From the NCBI GenBank assembly GCA_965279295.1, contig CBDIHQ010000010.1: 64,000 bases of DNA. One strand, 5' to 3'. A program made the translations under genes and the position numbers. The first letter of the stretch is position 1. Each line of letters begins with the position of its first letter. Below the pieces are notes generated by a model. It was given only the letters and a program-made list of their open reading frames with translations. It had not been told where the DNA came from and did no database searches. Of this stretch, positions 41,224-49,929 are shown in pieces. The DNA comes from Aquabacter sp965279295. Lineage in GTDB: Bacteria > Pseudomonadota > Alphaproteobacteria > Rhizobiales > Xanthobacteraceae.

Positions 41224-42012
41224 TCACACCCCCGCCATCATGTCGGCCTGCTCAAGCGCGGCCGCGCGACTGATCTCCTCGCCGAGCACAGCGCGCACCT
41301 CGCGCTGGAACCGGCCCATGGTTTCTCCAGTCATGTCGCGCGGGCGTGGCTCCTCGACATGGATCACCTGCTTGATGCGTCCAGGGCGCGCGGTCATCAC
41401 AACGATCTTGTCGGAGAGGTACAGCGCCTCTTCGATGGAATGGGTGACGAAGATCACGGTCTTCTTGTATGCGCGCCAGATGCGCAGCAATTCGTCCTGA
41501 AGCGTCTCGCGGGTCTGCGCATCAAGCGCACCGAACGGCTCGTCCATGAGAAGCAGCGAGGGGTCCACCGCCAGCGCGCGGGCGATGGAAACGCGCTGCT
41601 TCATGCCGCCGGAGAGATGGTGGGGAAACCGGTTGGCGAACTCGGAAAGGCCGACCATGGCCAGCAGCCGATCCGACGCCTCCCGCCGCTCCTTCGCGGG
41701 CCGGCCGCGCGCCTGAAGGCCGAACTCCACATTGTCCCGCACGGTCATCCAGGGAAACAAGGCATAGTCCTGGAACACCACTGCCCGCTCCGGCCCCGGG
41801 CCATCGACAGTCTTGCCGTCTATGGCGATCCGGCCCGACGTCGCCGGGATCAGACCGGCGACGATCTTCAGCAAGGTGGACTTGCCGCAGCCCGAGGGAC
41901 CGAGGAGGCAGATGAACTCCCCCTCCTCGATCTCAAGATTGATGTCCACCAGGGCAGAGACCTCGCTGCCCTGGTTGCCGTATTTCTTGTTGAGGCCCTC
42001 GATGATCACCAT
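41224..42012 (-). CDS. ABC transporter ATP-binding protein, NitT/TauT family
   Basis: The protein has 262 residues from ATG 42012 (GAGG about 10 nt upstream). Walker A GPSGCGKST, Q-loop VVFQDYALFPWMTVRDNV, signature LSGGMKQR, Walker B LLLMDEPFGALDAQT and switch His in VTHSIEEALYLSD are all present. The C-terminal pattern ARPGRIKQVIHVEEPRPRD is common to SsuB/TauB proteins. The frame stays open to 42237 but that part overlaps the binding-protein gene. It is placed between the binding protein (10 bp) and permease (1 bp). Confidence 0.9.
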   Translation of the reverse strand: MVIIEGLNKKYGNQGSEVSALVDINLEIEEGEFICLLGPSGCGKSTLLKIVAGLIPATSGRIAIDGKTVDGPGPERAVVFQDYALFPWMTVRDNVEFGLQARGRPAKERREASDRLLAMVGLSEFANRFPHHLSGGMKQRVSIARALAVDPSLLLMDEPFGALDAQTRETLQDELLRIWRAYKKTVIFVTHSIEEALYLSDKIVVMTARPGRIKQVIHVEEPRPRDMTGETMGRFQREVRAVLGEEISRAAALEQADMMAGV

Positions 42013-42022
42013 GCCGGGCGCC

Positions 42023-43015
42023 TCACTTCTTGAGCTTTTCGTAGCCGGGATAGCCGGGGTAGCTCTCGGCCATGGAGAGATCGACAGCATCCTCGTAGGT
42101 GATCGGCTTCTGAAGCAGCTTGTCCTCGGCCATCCAGCCGAGAAGCGCCTGAATCCAGACCTTCGGCGGGGCGTTATAGGTCCAGCCGCAATTGTCGTAG
42201 GACTGCTCAAGCAGCTTGGGATCCATATTCGGCACATAGTGCTTCAGCACTTCCATGCCGAGTTTCTTGTCGGTGCGCATGATGTGCACCGCATCGAGAT
42301 GCGCCCACACCAGCCGCTTGGCGAGTTCCGGGTGCTCCTTCACGAACTTCTTGGTCATGATGAGCCCGTTCCGCAGCATGTCGGAATTGAGCTTTTGCTT
42401 ATCGACGAGTTGGTCCGCCGCCAGCAGCAACTTGGCACCCTTGTCGATGGCATTGGTGCCGTAAGGCTCGAACGGGAAGGCGGCGGCGATGTCTCCCGTC
42501 AGCAGCGCCGAGGCCACTTCCGGCACCGGCACCAGTGCGAGTTGCACGTCCTTCTCCGAGAGGCCGAAGCGCGGCAGGATTTCGTGGATCAGGGTGAGAT
42601 ATTGCACGTCGAACTTGGTGACGATGCCGATGCGCTTGCCCTTGAGGTCCGCCCACGACTTCACGCTCGGGGATGCCACCATCATCGCGCAATTGGCCGA
42701 TGAAGCGGCAACGATGGTGTTCTCGATGCCGGCGGAGAGATAGCGGAGCGCGCTGGCATACTGGTTATAGCCGGCGTCGTAGTCACCGATCGCCATCAAC
42801 TGGTTGGACCGCTGGTAGTTGCCGCCGATGAACTCGACCTTCACTCCGTATTTGTCCCAGAGCTTCAGATATTCCGCCACGAAGGGCTGGATATGATCAT
42901 AGCCCGGCGTGCCGGCGACCAATTTGACGGTGTAATTGTCCACCGTCTGCGCGACCGCCGATCCGGCTGCCGTCACGCCCATCAAAAGACCCAGTAACGC
43001 GCCCCTGATCGTCAT
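42023..43015 (-). CDS. ABC transporter substrate-binding protein, NitT/TauT family
   Basis: The 330-residue secreted protein has a signal peptide at residues 1-23 (LLGLLMGVTAAGSAVAQ). The NMT1/THI5-like fold is shown by DAGYNQYASALRYLSAGIEN, SWADLKGKRIGIVTKFDVQY and the ALLTGDIAAAFPFEPYGTNA hinge region. It delivers an unknown organic ligand to the permease. It lies 68 bp after the BtrH-like gene and 10 bp before the ATPase gene, all in one direction. Confidence 0.87.
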   Translation of the reverse strand: MTIRGALLGLLMGVTAAGSAVAQTVDNYTVKLVAGTPGYDHIQPFVAEYLKLWDKYGVKVEFIGGNYQRSNQLMAIGDYDAGYNQYASALRYLSAGIENTIVAASSANCAMMVASPSVKSWADLKGKRIGIVTKFDVQYLTLIHEILPRFGLSEKDVQLALVPVPEVASALLTGDIAAAFPFEPYGTNAIDKGAKLLLAADQLVDKQKLNSDMLRNGLIMTKKFVKEHPELAKRLVWAHLDAVHIMRTDKKLGMEVLKHYVPNMDPKLLEQSYDNCGWTYNAPPKVWIQALLGWMAEDKLLQKPITYEDAVDLSMAESYPGYPGYEKLKK

Positions 43016-43083
43016 GTGCTGTTCCCCTGGAAGGTATCTGACAATTGGGAGTGGGGGCTTCGCCCCCTATTGGGCCTTGTGGC

Positions 43084-44328
43084 CTATTCGGCTGCGATGC
43101 TCTGCGCCCTGGGAGAGACTTCGGTGATGTGCTTCACCTCGTTCCAGGCGCGGACCATGCTGTTGAGCGCCGCCAATTCCATCTCGGCGATGCGCGCGAG
43201 AATGTCTCCGGCAGCCTTGAGATCGCCCTCGTAGCGCAGCACCCGGAAGGTGTCGGAGGACTTCTGCATCATGTCCGCGGCAACGGCAGCATCCTGGGTC
43301 TTCAGGCCGCGCAGGCCAAGTTCGCGCGTGACGCGGCGCAGATAGCCGGCAGCGCCAGCACGGCCGAGCACGCCGTGATTGGGAATCTGCCCGCGCAGGA
43401 ACAGCGGGCGCCGCTCGCCATTCGGCGCCAGCACATCCTCGATCTCACCCTTGCGGATCTTCTCCGCGAACACCGCCATGCCCGGCGCCCCGGTCTCGAA
43501 GCGCGGGATCTGCCACTGATTGCCGAAAAGCGCGTAGGGCTTGGGATAATCGCCGCACAGGATCTTCATATTGCGACGGAAGGAATGGCGGATCGACGTT
43601 GCGATATCCCATGCGGGATCGCGGCCAGGCTCCACCCAGACCATGAGATAGGGGCCGTAGCCGTCGTGCAGGGTCCATTCACCGCCGAACGGGTGGTGGT
43701 GCTCCCAAGGCTCATACCCGGAAGCGCCGCGCTGCTTGGCCTGCTTCCAGGCTTCAGCGAACACCGTGATGGGCGCGTCGTAGCGCGAATAAGGCATGAT
43801 GTCGTTGGGCTCGAAGATCGTGACCGTGCCCTTGTCGAGATCGTAGCCTGCAACCACCACATGGTGCCCGAACCCGGTCTTGCCCATGGTCTCGTGCTGG
43901 AACTTCAGGCGCGGCGAGGTCTTGGCGCCATAGGGCAGCATCAGCGAGTAATGCAGGCCCACCTGCACCGGAATGCCCCGGTCGATGAGGCCGCAAAGCT
44001 TGGCAAACGCCTCGTCGAAACCACCTTCGTGATCCTCCTCCCAATGGCCTTTGAAGCCGAGGGATTGGGCGGTGTATTCCCACAATTCGTGGAACGGCCC
44101 GGCCCCGCCGTTGAAGGCGGGAGCACCCCACACCGGGGTCCAGCGGAACGAGAAGCCGTCTCCCGACGTGCCGTCGGCGAACAGCACGTCGCTCTCGCCA
44201 TGCAGGCGATACATGCCCAAGAGGCCGGTGAAGTAGCAGCGGCCCGAATTGCCGCCTTCCGGGTAGCCCTTCGCGCCCATCCAGGTCATCGAATGATAGG
44301 CGTCATCGTAACCGTCGACGTATGCCAT
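43084..44328 (-). CDS. BtrH N-terminal/DUF4872-like papain-fold protein
   Basis: The 414-residue protein starts after GGGAG (8 nt). Near the N-terminus GGNSGRCYFTGLLGMYRLHG has Cys31 where papain-like BtrH proteins place the nucleophile. Further on TGFGHHVVVAGYDLDKGTVT (His155/His156) and FEPND (Asn175/Asp176) supply the rest of a Cys-His-Asp/Asn triad. BtrH transfers an acyl group from a carrier protein to butirosin's precursor. Relatives may be amide-forming acyltransferases or peptidases. The C-terminal half is helical and unassigned. There is no signal peptide. It lies between the importer and hydrolase B. No acyl-carrier protein is near, so hydrolysis or transfer from another donor is more likely. 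Confidence 0.7.
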   Translation of the reverse strand: MAYVDGYDDAYHSMTWMGAKGYPEGGNSGRCYFTGLLGMYRLHGESDVLFADGTSGDGFSFRWTPVWGAPAFNGGAGPFHELWEYTAQSLGFKGHWEEDHEGGFDEAFAKLCGLIDRGIPVQVGLHYSLMLPYGAKTSPRLKFQHETMGKTGFGHHVVVAGYDLDKGTVTIFEPNDIMPYSRYDAPITVFAEAWKQAKQRGASGYEPWEHHHPFGGEWTLHDGYGPYLMVWVEPGRDPAWDIATSIRHSFRRNMKILCGDYPKPYALFGNQWQIPRFETGAPGMAVFAEKIRKGEIEDVLAPNGERRPLFLRGQIPNHGVLGRAGAAGYLRRVTRELGLRGLKTQDAAVAADMMQKSSDTFRVLRYEGDLKAAGDILARIAEMELAALNSMVRAWNEVKHITEVSPRAQSIAAE

Positions 44329-44370
44329 TTGGGTTCTCCCTAAAGGATAAAACGGGCCGCCGCTCCGCGC

Positions 44371-45597
44371 TCAGATCAGCGGGTTCGTCATCTTCTTGCG
44401 CAGTTCCCGCTCGTCGATGCCGAAGACATCTGCGAGCCAGTCGGCCATCAGTTCCTGACCAATGGTGGGGTTGTCATGCTGACAGTGGTCGGCGCCGGTC
44501 TCTTCCTCGGTGACGAAGCGCAGCGTGACGTTGACGCCCTTGGATTGCGCGTAGTCCGCCGTCTTCTGCGCCGCCGCGACGCCGAGAACGTCATGCCCGC
44601 CGTGGACGATGAGATAGGGGCACGTCATGTTGTCGAGGTGCCCTTCCAGGGTGAAGGGAATCGCCTTTTCCAGGGCCTCCTTCATGGTCTTGGCGCCGAA
44701 CACCGTCTTGATATGGTCGGCAAGCCCATGATCTTCCTTGGCGTTCGCCCAAAGCTCGGGGATCGACCAGATGGCGCCATGGGAAATCGCCGCCGCAAGG
44801 CGCGGCTCGTAGCAGCCAGCGCGGGCGGCGTAATAGCCGCCCAGCGAGGAGCCGCACACCGCGATTCTGGCAGGGTCGATGTCGTCGCGGGTGAGCAGAT
44901 AGTCGATGCACTTGCCGATCGGCACCTCGTAATCGGGCCGGGTCGGAATCTTGTGACGCCGCAGGGTGCCGCCCTGGCCGGGACCGTCGATCATCAGCAC
45001 CGACATGCCGCGCTGAAGTGCGCCGTGCGCCTGCATGAACCACATCTCGTCCTTGATGGAATCAAGGCCACCCATGCAGATCATGACCGGCTGCTTGCCA
45101 GTATCGAACGGTGCCCGCACGAAATAGGCGAACAGCGTCTTGTCGTCCTCGTACGGGATTTGCAGCACCTCCCCCGCCGGGTTGAGGTTCTGGATGAATT
45201 TGCGCGAGCACTCCTCCATGTCGGTGAAGGCTTCCAGACGGCGCGGGTCGCTATATTCCAGCCAGAATTCGGTGTGCCGGTAGTAATTGGCCGCACGCAG
45301 CCAGCAATTCATGGCGGTGCGGACATGCCCCTTGCCGAATTCCTGGTCGCCGCGCTCCTGGTTGAAATCGGCGATGCGCTTCCACTCGCGATGCCAGCTT
45401 TCCTGATCGCCGGGGATCATGCGGCTCGCCGCGAGGAAGCATTCCGAAACTGTGCCGCCGCCTTCCTGGGTTTCACCCAGCGCGCGCCGGAACTGATAGC
45501 TCATCCAGGGGAATTGGGGCCAATGGTGCCAACCGTAAGGCTTGTACACACCATGGGTGGCATCTCCCACCTGGTCGATGAGCAACTCTTCCGCCAT
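44371..45597 (-). CDS. Alpha/beta hydrolase, 2,6-dihydropseudooxynicotine hydrolase-like (copy B)
   Basis: The 408-residue paralog of the hydrolase at 38922-40154 has the same cap (GETQEGGGTVSECFLAASRM), nucleophile elbow GSSLGGYYAARAG, Asp in HGGHDVLG and His in GADHCQHDN. The two differ mainly in the cap and in the stretch after the elbow, so they may act on different substrates or successive intermediates. It is the first gene of the cluster, 42 bp before the BtrH-like gene. The 248-bp upstream region is AT-richer and carries TGTGCAG repeats. Confidence 0.85.
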   Translation of the reverse strand: MAEELLIDQVGDATHGVYKPYGWHHWPQFPWMSYQFRRALGETQEGGGTVSECFLAASRMIPGDQESWHREWKRIADFNQERGDQEFGKGHVRTAMNCWLRAANYYRHTEFWLEYSDPRRLEAFTDMEECSRKFIQNLNPAGEVLQIPYEDDKTLFAYFVRAPFDTGKQPVMICMGGLDSIKDEMWFMQAHGALQRGMSVLMIDGPGQGGTLRRHKIPTRPDYEVPIGKCIDYLLTRDDIDPARIAVCGSSLGGYYAARAGCYEPRLAAAISHGAIWSIPELWANAKEDHGLADHIKTVFGAKTMKEALEKAIPFTLEGHLDNMTCPYLIVHGGHDVLGVAAAQKTADYAQSKGVNVTLRFVTEEETGADHCQHDNPTIGQELMADWLADVFGIDERELRKKMTNPLI

Positions 45598-45710
45598 GTC
45601 CGTCTCCTTCTGGCGGCCCTCCCGAAGGGGCGCGCAGGAGAAATGTTACGCCGACATAAGCGATTTTCAAGTGACTTGATTATTCGGAAAGGTGGAAGAA
45701 AGCCAATATT

Positions 45711-45833
45711 TGTGCAGCCTCTGGCGGGCGCGCGCATAGATTGCGCCTCGGGAAATGGACGCTGGCCACGCGCGCGTCACTCCGCCTCGCATGAAGGTTG
45801 AGTGCGCAAAAATTTTGTGCAGCAAGTGTGCAG
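45711..45833. promoter_or_regulatory. Three TGTGCAG direct repeats and a dyad between hydrolase B and the XRE-cupin gene
   Basis: TGTGCAG occurs at 45711, 45816 and 45827. The last two are 11 bp apart, about one helical turn. A near-perfect dyad TGCGCAAAA-A-TTTTGTGCA spans 45803-45821. The region is upstream of the hydrolase operon and just downstream of the XRE-cupin regulator, so it may be that regulator's binding site. Confidence 0.4.
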
Positions 45834-45845
45834 AAAGACGGTCGA

Positions 45846-46448
45846 CTAGAAGGTCGGCGGGGTATTTACGAAGATGATCCGCGCTTCTTCATCGCCGACA
45901 TTGCGATAGCCATGAGGGACTTCGGAACGATAGATAAAAGAGTCGCCTGCGTTTATTAGAAACACGCGGTCACCCAGCAGTAACTCTACACTTCCGGAGA
46001 GAAGATACCCGACCTCCTCGCCATCATGGGTCACCATGCCCTCGCTGCCGCCGCCCACCGCGATCACATGGACCGAACCCTGGAGTAGATGCCCCTTGGT
46101 GTAGGGGATCAGCCTCTCCATGCGCACGCCCTTGCCCTGCACGGGGTCAAGATCGAGCACCACGCGGGCGTCTTCGCGCACCACCACGGTTTGCTCCGAG
46201 TTGGGTGTCGCGAACACTTCGCCGATGGTCAGGTTCAGCGCGTCGCAGATGCGCGAGAGCATATTCAGCGACGGACGGATCTTGTTGTTCTCAAGCTTCG
46301 AGAGAAGGCTTTCCGAACAGTTCGCAGCCTCAGCCACATCCTTCAGGCGGGCGCCGATCATCAGGCGGGCATGCCGCAGCCGGGTTCCGATCTGGACACT
46401 TACATCGGGCTTGTCCACCACCGCCGAGCCCGTGTTCACCTGCACCAT
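45846..46448 (-). CDS. XRE-family regulator with C-terminal cupin domain
   Basis: The protein has 200 residues from ATG 46448 (GTG 46460 is an alternative). The N-terminal HTH_XRE at about 18-75 reads IGTRLRHARLMIGARLKDVA, SESLLSKLENNKIRPSL and MLSRICDALNLTIGEVF. The C-terminal cupin_2 barrel at about 125-195 contains SEGMVTHDGEEVGYLLSGSV and FIYRSEVPHGYRN. Such HTH-cupin proteins sense small ligands and often control adjacent catabolic genes, here the hydrolase/ABC cluster. An insertion sequence now ends 33 bp before its start codon and has probably displaced its promoter. Confidence 0.85.
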   Translation of the reverse strand: MVQVNTGSAVVDKPDVSVQIGTRLRHARLMIGARLKDVAEAANCSESLLSKLENNKIRPSLNMLSRICDALNLTIGEVFATPNSEQTVVVREDARVVLDLDPVQGKGVRMERLIPYTKGHLLQGSVHVIAVGGGSEGMVTHDGEEVGYLLSGSVELLLGDRVFLINAGDSFIYRSEVPHGYRNVGDEEARIIFVNTPPTF

Positions 46449-46475
46449 CGATCCGCCCACTGGTCTTAGAATGGG

Positions 46476-46481
46476 CCTAGC
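46476..46481. repeat. Target-site duplication, left copy (CCTAGC)
   Basis: CCTAGC directly precedes the left end of the insertion sequence and is repeated directly after its right end (47499-47504). The hexamer fits the NCTAGN target reported for IS481. Confidence 0.88.
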
Positions 46482-47498
46482 TGTTTGATCCCGGGCTTTG
46501 ATGGTGCAGTCTTTTCGCGGGAGTGGAGGGAGGCACTATGGGCCAGTTTCTACACGGGAGCGCCACGACGACTGAGGCAGTCCGTCGAGCGATACAGCAT
46601 AGTCAAGAGAGCCTGAGGGCTCTGGCGAAGCGCTATGGGATCAACCAGAAGACCGTCGCCAAGTGGAAGAAGCGGACCTCGGTCGCCGATCTGCCGACTG
46701 GTCCGAGAGAGCCGACATCGACGGTTCTGTCGATTGAAGAAGAGGCCATCATCATCGCTTTCCGCCGGCATACGCTGCTGCCGCTCGACGACTGCCTCTA
46801 TGCCTTGCAGGCGACGATCCCGCATCTGACGCGCTCATCCCTGCATCGCTGCCTGCAGCGCCACGGCATCAGCCGGCTGCCGGAGGTGGAGGGCGACAAG
46901 AAGCCGAAGAGGCGGTTCAAGTCCTATCCGATCGGCTTTTTCCATATCGATATCGCCGAGGTGCAGACCGCCGAGGGCAAGCTGTACCTTTACGTAGCCA
47001 TTGACCGCACGAGCAAGTTCGCCTTCGTGCAGGTCGTCAGGAAGACAGGCCGGAGCTCAGCCTCGGCCTTTCTCATGGCCTTGATCAACGCGGTGCCCTA
47101 CCGGATCCATACCGTTCTTACCGACAACGGCATCCAGTTCACCTTTCCGCCTCGCTACGCCGATGGGCCGACAGCTCGCTACATCACCCATATGTTCGAC
47201 ATGCGCTGCCGAGAGAACGGCATCGAGCACCGCCTGACTAAAGTGAAGCACCCCTGGACCAATGGCCAGGTCGAGCGGATGAACCGGACCATCAAGGAAG
47301 CGACCGTCAAGCGCTTCCACTACGACGACCATCATCAGTTCGAAACGCATCTCACCGACTTCGTCGCCGCATACAATTTCGGCCGGCGCCTGAAGACCCT
47401 CAGGGGGCTCACGCCCTACGAGTTCATCTGCAAATGCTGGACTTCAGAGCCAGAGAGATTCATCCTCGACCCCATCCATCAAATGCCGGGACTAAACA
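46482..47498 (+). mobile_element. IS481-family insertion sequence (1017 bp, complete)
   Basis: Terminal inverted repeats of 23 bp, TGTTTGATCCCGGGCTTTGA... at the left and its imperfect complement ...CCGGGACTAAACA at the right, match at 19 of 23 positions and begin TGT/end ACA. A 6-bp direct repeat CCTAGC flanks the element. One transposase gene fills the interior. The known NCTAGN target with 6-bp duplication of IS481 fits exactly. It interrupts the region between glgX and the XRE-cupin gene. The intact ends and duplication suggest a recent insertion. Confidence 0.9.
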
Positions 47499-47503
47499 CC
47501 TAG
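46538..47503 (+). CDS. IS481-family transposase (DDE integrase core)
   Basis: The protein has 321 residues from ATG 46538, preceded by GGGAGG. An N-terminal HTH (SLRALAKRYGINQKTVAKWK) precedes an rve core with the DDE residues in FFHIDIAEVQTAEG, TVLTDNGIQFTF and TNGQVERMNRTIKEATVKRF. The C-terminus is LRGLTPYEFICKCW followed by a short tail. The last in-element codons run past the right terminal repeat, and the TAG stop lies in the duplicated target CCTAGC. It is a single uninterrupted frame and is probably active. Confidence 0.92.
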   Translation: MGQFLHGSATTTEAVRRAIQHSQESLRALAKRYGINQKTVAKWKKRTSVADLPTGPREPTSTVLSIEEEAIIIAFRRHTLLPLDDCLYALQATIPHLTRSSLHRCLQRHGISRLPEVEGDKKPKRRFKSYPIGFFHIDIAEVQTAEGKLYLYVAIDRTSKFAFVQVVRKTGRSSASAFLMALINAVPYRIHTVLTDNGIQFTFPPRYADGPTARYITHMFDMRCRENGIEHRLTKVKHPWTNGQVERMNRTIKEATVKRFHYDDHHQFETHLTDFVAAYNFGRRLKTLRGLTPYEFICKCWTSEPERFILDPIHQMPGLNT

Positions 47504-47504
47504 C
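47499..47504. repeat. Target-site duplication, right copy (CCTAGC)
   Basis: This second copy of the 6-bp target follows the right terminal repeat immediately. Its TAG (47501-47503) serves as the transposase stop codon. Confidence 0.88.
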
Positions 47505-47572
47505 TAGCACACTTTCGGGCAGGCATGTCACCTGCTTCGTAGCGACAGGCGGTACGAGGGCTGGCAGCGCCC

Positions 47573-49696
47573 TCAGCCGGAGGGCACCGCCGCGAACAGC
47601 AGGCTGGAGCGTGATGTCACGTCATAGTTAACGCCAGTTTCAAAAAGCGCCTCTTCGTGCGCGTCCAGATTTGTGTCGACCAGCCGGTTCCAGGCCCCGC
47701 CCCCTGGCACCTCGGGCAGCGTGAAAGTCACCAGATCGTCGTGGCCGTTAAGCACCAGAAGAACCGTGTCGCGGCCGTCGTCCAAGCCGATTTCCGGGTT
47801 ACTTGCGACATCGATCAGCATGCCGAAGCATTTTGTGACGCCGTTCCACTCCTCCTGGCTCAGTTCGCCGCCGCCCGCGCTGACCCAAGTGACATCGCGC
47901 CGTCCTTCGGCATCAAGTTGCCCTGTCAGGGAACGCCGGTACCGCAGCGCTGGATGGGAGGCCCGCAGTTCAGTCAATTGCTGGACGAATGCAATCATCC
48001 GCTCGCCCTTGTCCTCGATCGACCAGTTGAGCCAAGAGATCTCACTATCCTGGCAATATGCGTTGTTGTTTCCCTGCTGTGTGCGCGCAAATTCGTCTCC
48101 GGCGAGCAGCATGGGCACGCCTTGTGAGAGCAGCAGCGTAACCAGAAAGTTGCGAATCTGGCGTTCGCGCAGTCGGTTGATCTCGGGATCGTCGGTCGGC
48201 CCCTCGGCGCCGCAATTCCAGGACCGATCATGATCAGAACCGTCGCGGTTGCCCTCGCCGTTGGCTTCATTGTGCTTTTCGTTGAAGCTCACGAGATCGT
48301 TCAGCGTGAAACCGTCATGGGCGGTGATGAAATTGACGCTGGCCCATGGCCGCCGTCCCTCGCGGTTATAAATATCGCCCGAGCCGGAAAGGCGAGGTGC
48401 AAGCGCGGCCGCGGAAGCATCGCCGCGCCAGAAGTCGCGCGCGGTGTCGCGGAACTTGTCGTTCCATTCCGACCAGCCGGGCGGGAAGCCGCCGACCTGA
48501 TAGCCGCCGGGGCCGCAATCCCAAGGCTCGGCCACCAGCTTAACGGTGCCAAGCACCGGGTCCTGGCTGCACGCCTTGAGAAATCCGCTCTGGTTGTCGA
48601 AGCCGTTGGGCTCGCGGGCCAGAATGGTGCCGAGATCGAAGCGGAAGCCATCCACATGGGTTTCCGTCACCCAGTAGCGCAGGCTGTCTGTCACCATCTG
48701 GAGCACACGGGGATGGGAGACGTTGACCGTATTTCCGGTGCCGGTGTCGTTGATGTAATAGCGCGGATCATCCGGCATGAGCCGGTAGTAGCTCGCATTG
48801 TCGATGCCCTTGAACGACAGTGTCGGGCCGTTCTCGTTGCCTTCGGCGGTGTGATTGTAGACCACGTCCAGGATCACTTCGAGACCGGCCTCATGGAACC
48901 GGGCCACCATCTCCTTGAACTCGCGCAACGTGTGCTCGCGCTCGCGGGCATAGCGCGGATCCGGTGCGAAGAAGCCGATGGAATTGTAGCCCCAGTAATT
49001 CCGCAGGTCCTTGGCGAGGAGATAGTCGTCATCAAGGAACGTGTGCAGCGGCAGGAACTCCACCGAGGTCACACCGAGCGACTTGATATAGTCCAGCACC
49101 TCTGGCTGGCCCATACCGGCATACGTCCCCCGCAGGTGCTCGGGAACGGCGGGATGTAGCTTGGTGAAGCCCTTCAGGTGGGTTTCATAGAAGACCGCGC
49201 GATCCCAGGGTGTGAATATGCGCCCCGGCTCGCCGTGCCAGTCGAAATTGGGGTCCACGACCACGCATTTCGGAACGAAGGGCGCGCTGTCGCGGGTATC
49301 GAACGAGAGGTCTCCGTCCGGGTCGCCCTGGATATAGCCGAACACCGCCGGGTCCCAGATGATTTCGCCGGTGTGCCCCCGGGCATAGGGATCGAGGAGC
49401 AGCTTGTTCGGGTTGAAGCGATGGCCCGCGTCCGGGGCGTATGCGCCGTGAACCCGATAGCCATAAACCTGGCCCGGCCCGATGTCGGGCACAAAACCGT
49501 GGAACACTTGGTCGGTATATTCCGGCAGCACGATCCGGGCGGTCTCGGTGCGCCCCTCGTCGTCGAACAGGCAAAGCTCAACCTTGGTAGCATTGGCTGA
49601 GAACAGCGCGAAATTCACGCCCTCTCCGGTCCAGGTTGCACCTTTGGGAAAAGGCTGGCCAGAGCGGACAGCGCGGTTGAGGGGTTTATGCAGCAC
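47573..49696 (-). CDS. glgX: Glycogen debranching enzyme GlgX
   Basis: The 707-residue GH13 isoamylase-type enzyme has an N-terminal CBM48 domain (FPKGATWTGEGVNFALFSAN). The catalytic barrel has region I DVVYNHTAEGNE, nucleophile Asp in HVDGFRFDLGTILARE, acid Glu in KLVAEPWDCGPGGYQ and the Asp of FITAHDGFTLNDLVS. GlgX removes branches from phosphorylase-limit dextrins during glycogen breakdown. The start is a GTG with no clear ribosome-binding site. No other glycogen gene is in the window, and the gene stands alone between the insertion sequence and the divergent egtB. Confidence 0.93.
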   Translation of the reverse strand: MLHKPLNRAVRSGQPFPKGATWTGEGVNFALFSANATKVELCLFDDEGRTETARIVLPEYTDQVFHGFVPDIGPGQVYGYRVHGAYAPDAGHRFNPNKLLLDPYARGHTGEIIWDPAVFGYIQGDPDGDLSFDTRDSAPFVPKCVVVDPNFDWHGEPGRIFTPWDRAVFYETHLKGFTKLHPAVPEHLRGTYAGMGQPEVLDYIKSLGVTSVEFLPLHTFLDDDYLLAKDLRNYWGYNSIGFFAPDPRYAREREHTLREFKEMVARFHEAGLEVILDVVYNHTAEGNENGPTLSFKGIDNASYYRLMPDDPRYYINDTGTGNTVNVSHPRVLQMVTDSLRYWVTETHVDGFRFDLGTILAREPNGFDNQSGFLKACSQDPVLGTVKLVAEPWDCGPGGYQVGGFPPGWSEWNDKFRDTARDFWRGDASAAALAPRLSGSGDIYNREGRRPWASVNFITAHDGFTLNDLVSFNEKHNEANGEGNRDGSDHDRSWNCGAEGPTDDPEINRLRERQIRNFLVTLLLSQGVPMLLAGDEFARTQQGNNNAYCQDSEISWLNWSIEDKGERMIAFVQQLTELRASHPALRYRRSLTGQLDAEGRRDVTWVSAGGGELSQEEWNGVTKCFGMLIDVASNPEIGLDDGRDTVLLVLNGHDDLVTFTLPEVPGGGAWNRLVDTNLDAHEEALFETGVNYDVTSRSSLLFAAVPSG

Positions 49697-49929
49697 AGGA
49701 GGCGCCTGTTTCGGGAGGACCAGCGCAAGGCGGGATCAGGTGCCCAACGACTGCGCCCTAGCCTTAGTTTCCGCATCGCAAACAAATCCCTTCAGTTTCT
49801 CCACCGGGTCATTGGAATACAGCCTGACCTCCCCACATAGCCTGATGGCCCACCCCCATTTTGCGGGTGAACTTTCGCTGGCCGGCGACGTTTAGCTCCA
49901 CCATCAGCAAAGCCGGGAAGGGTGAACCC

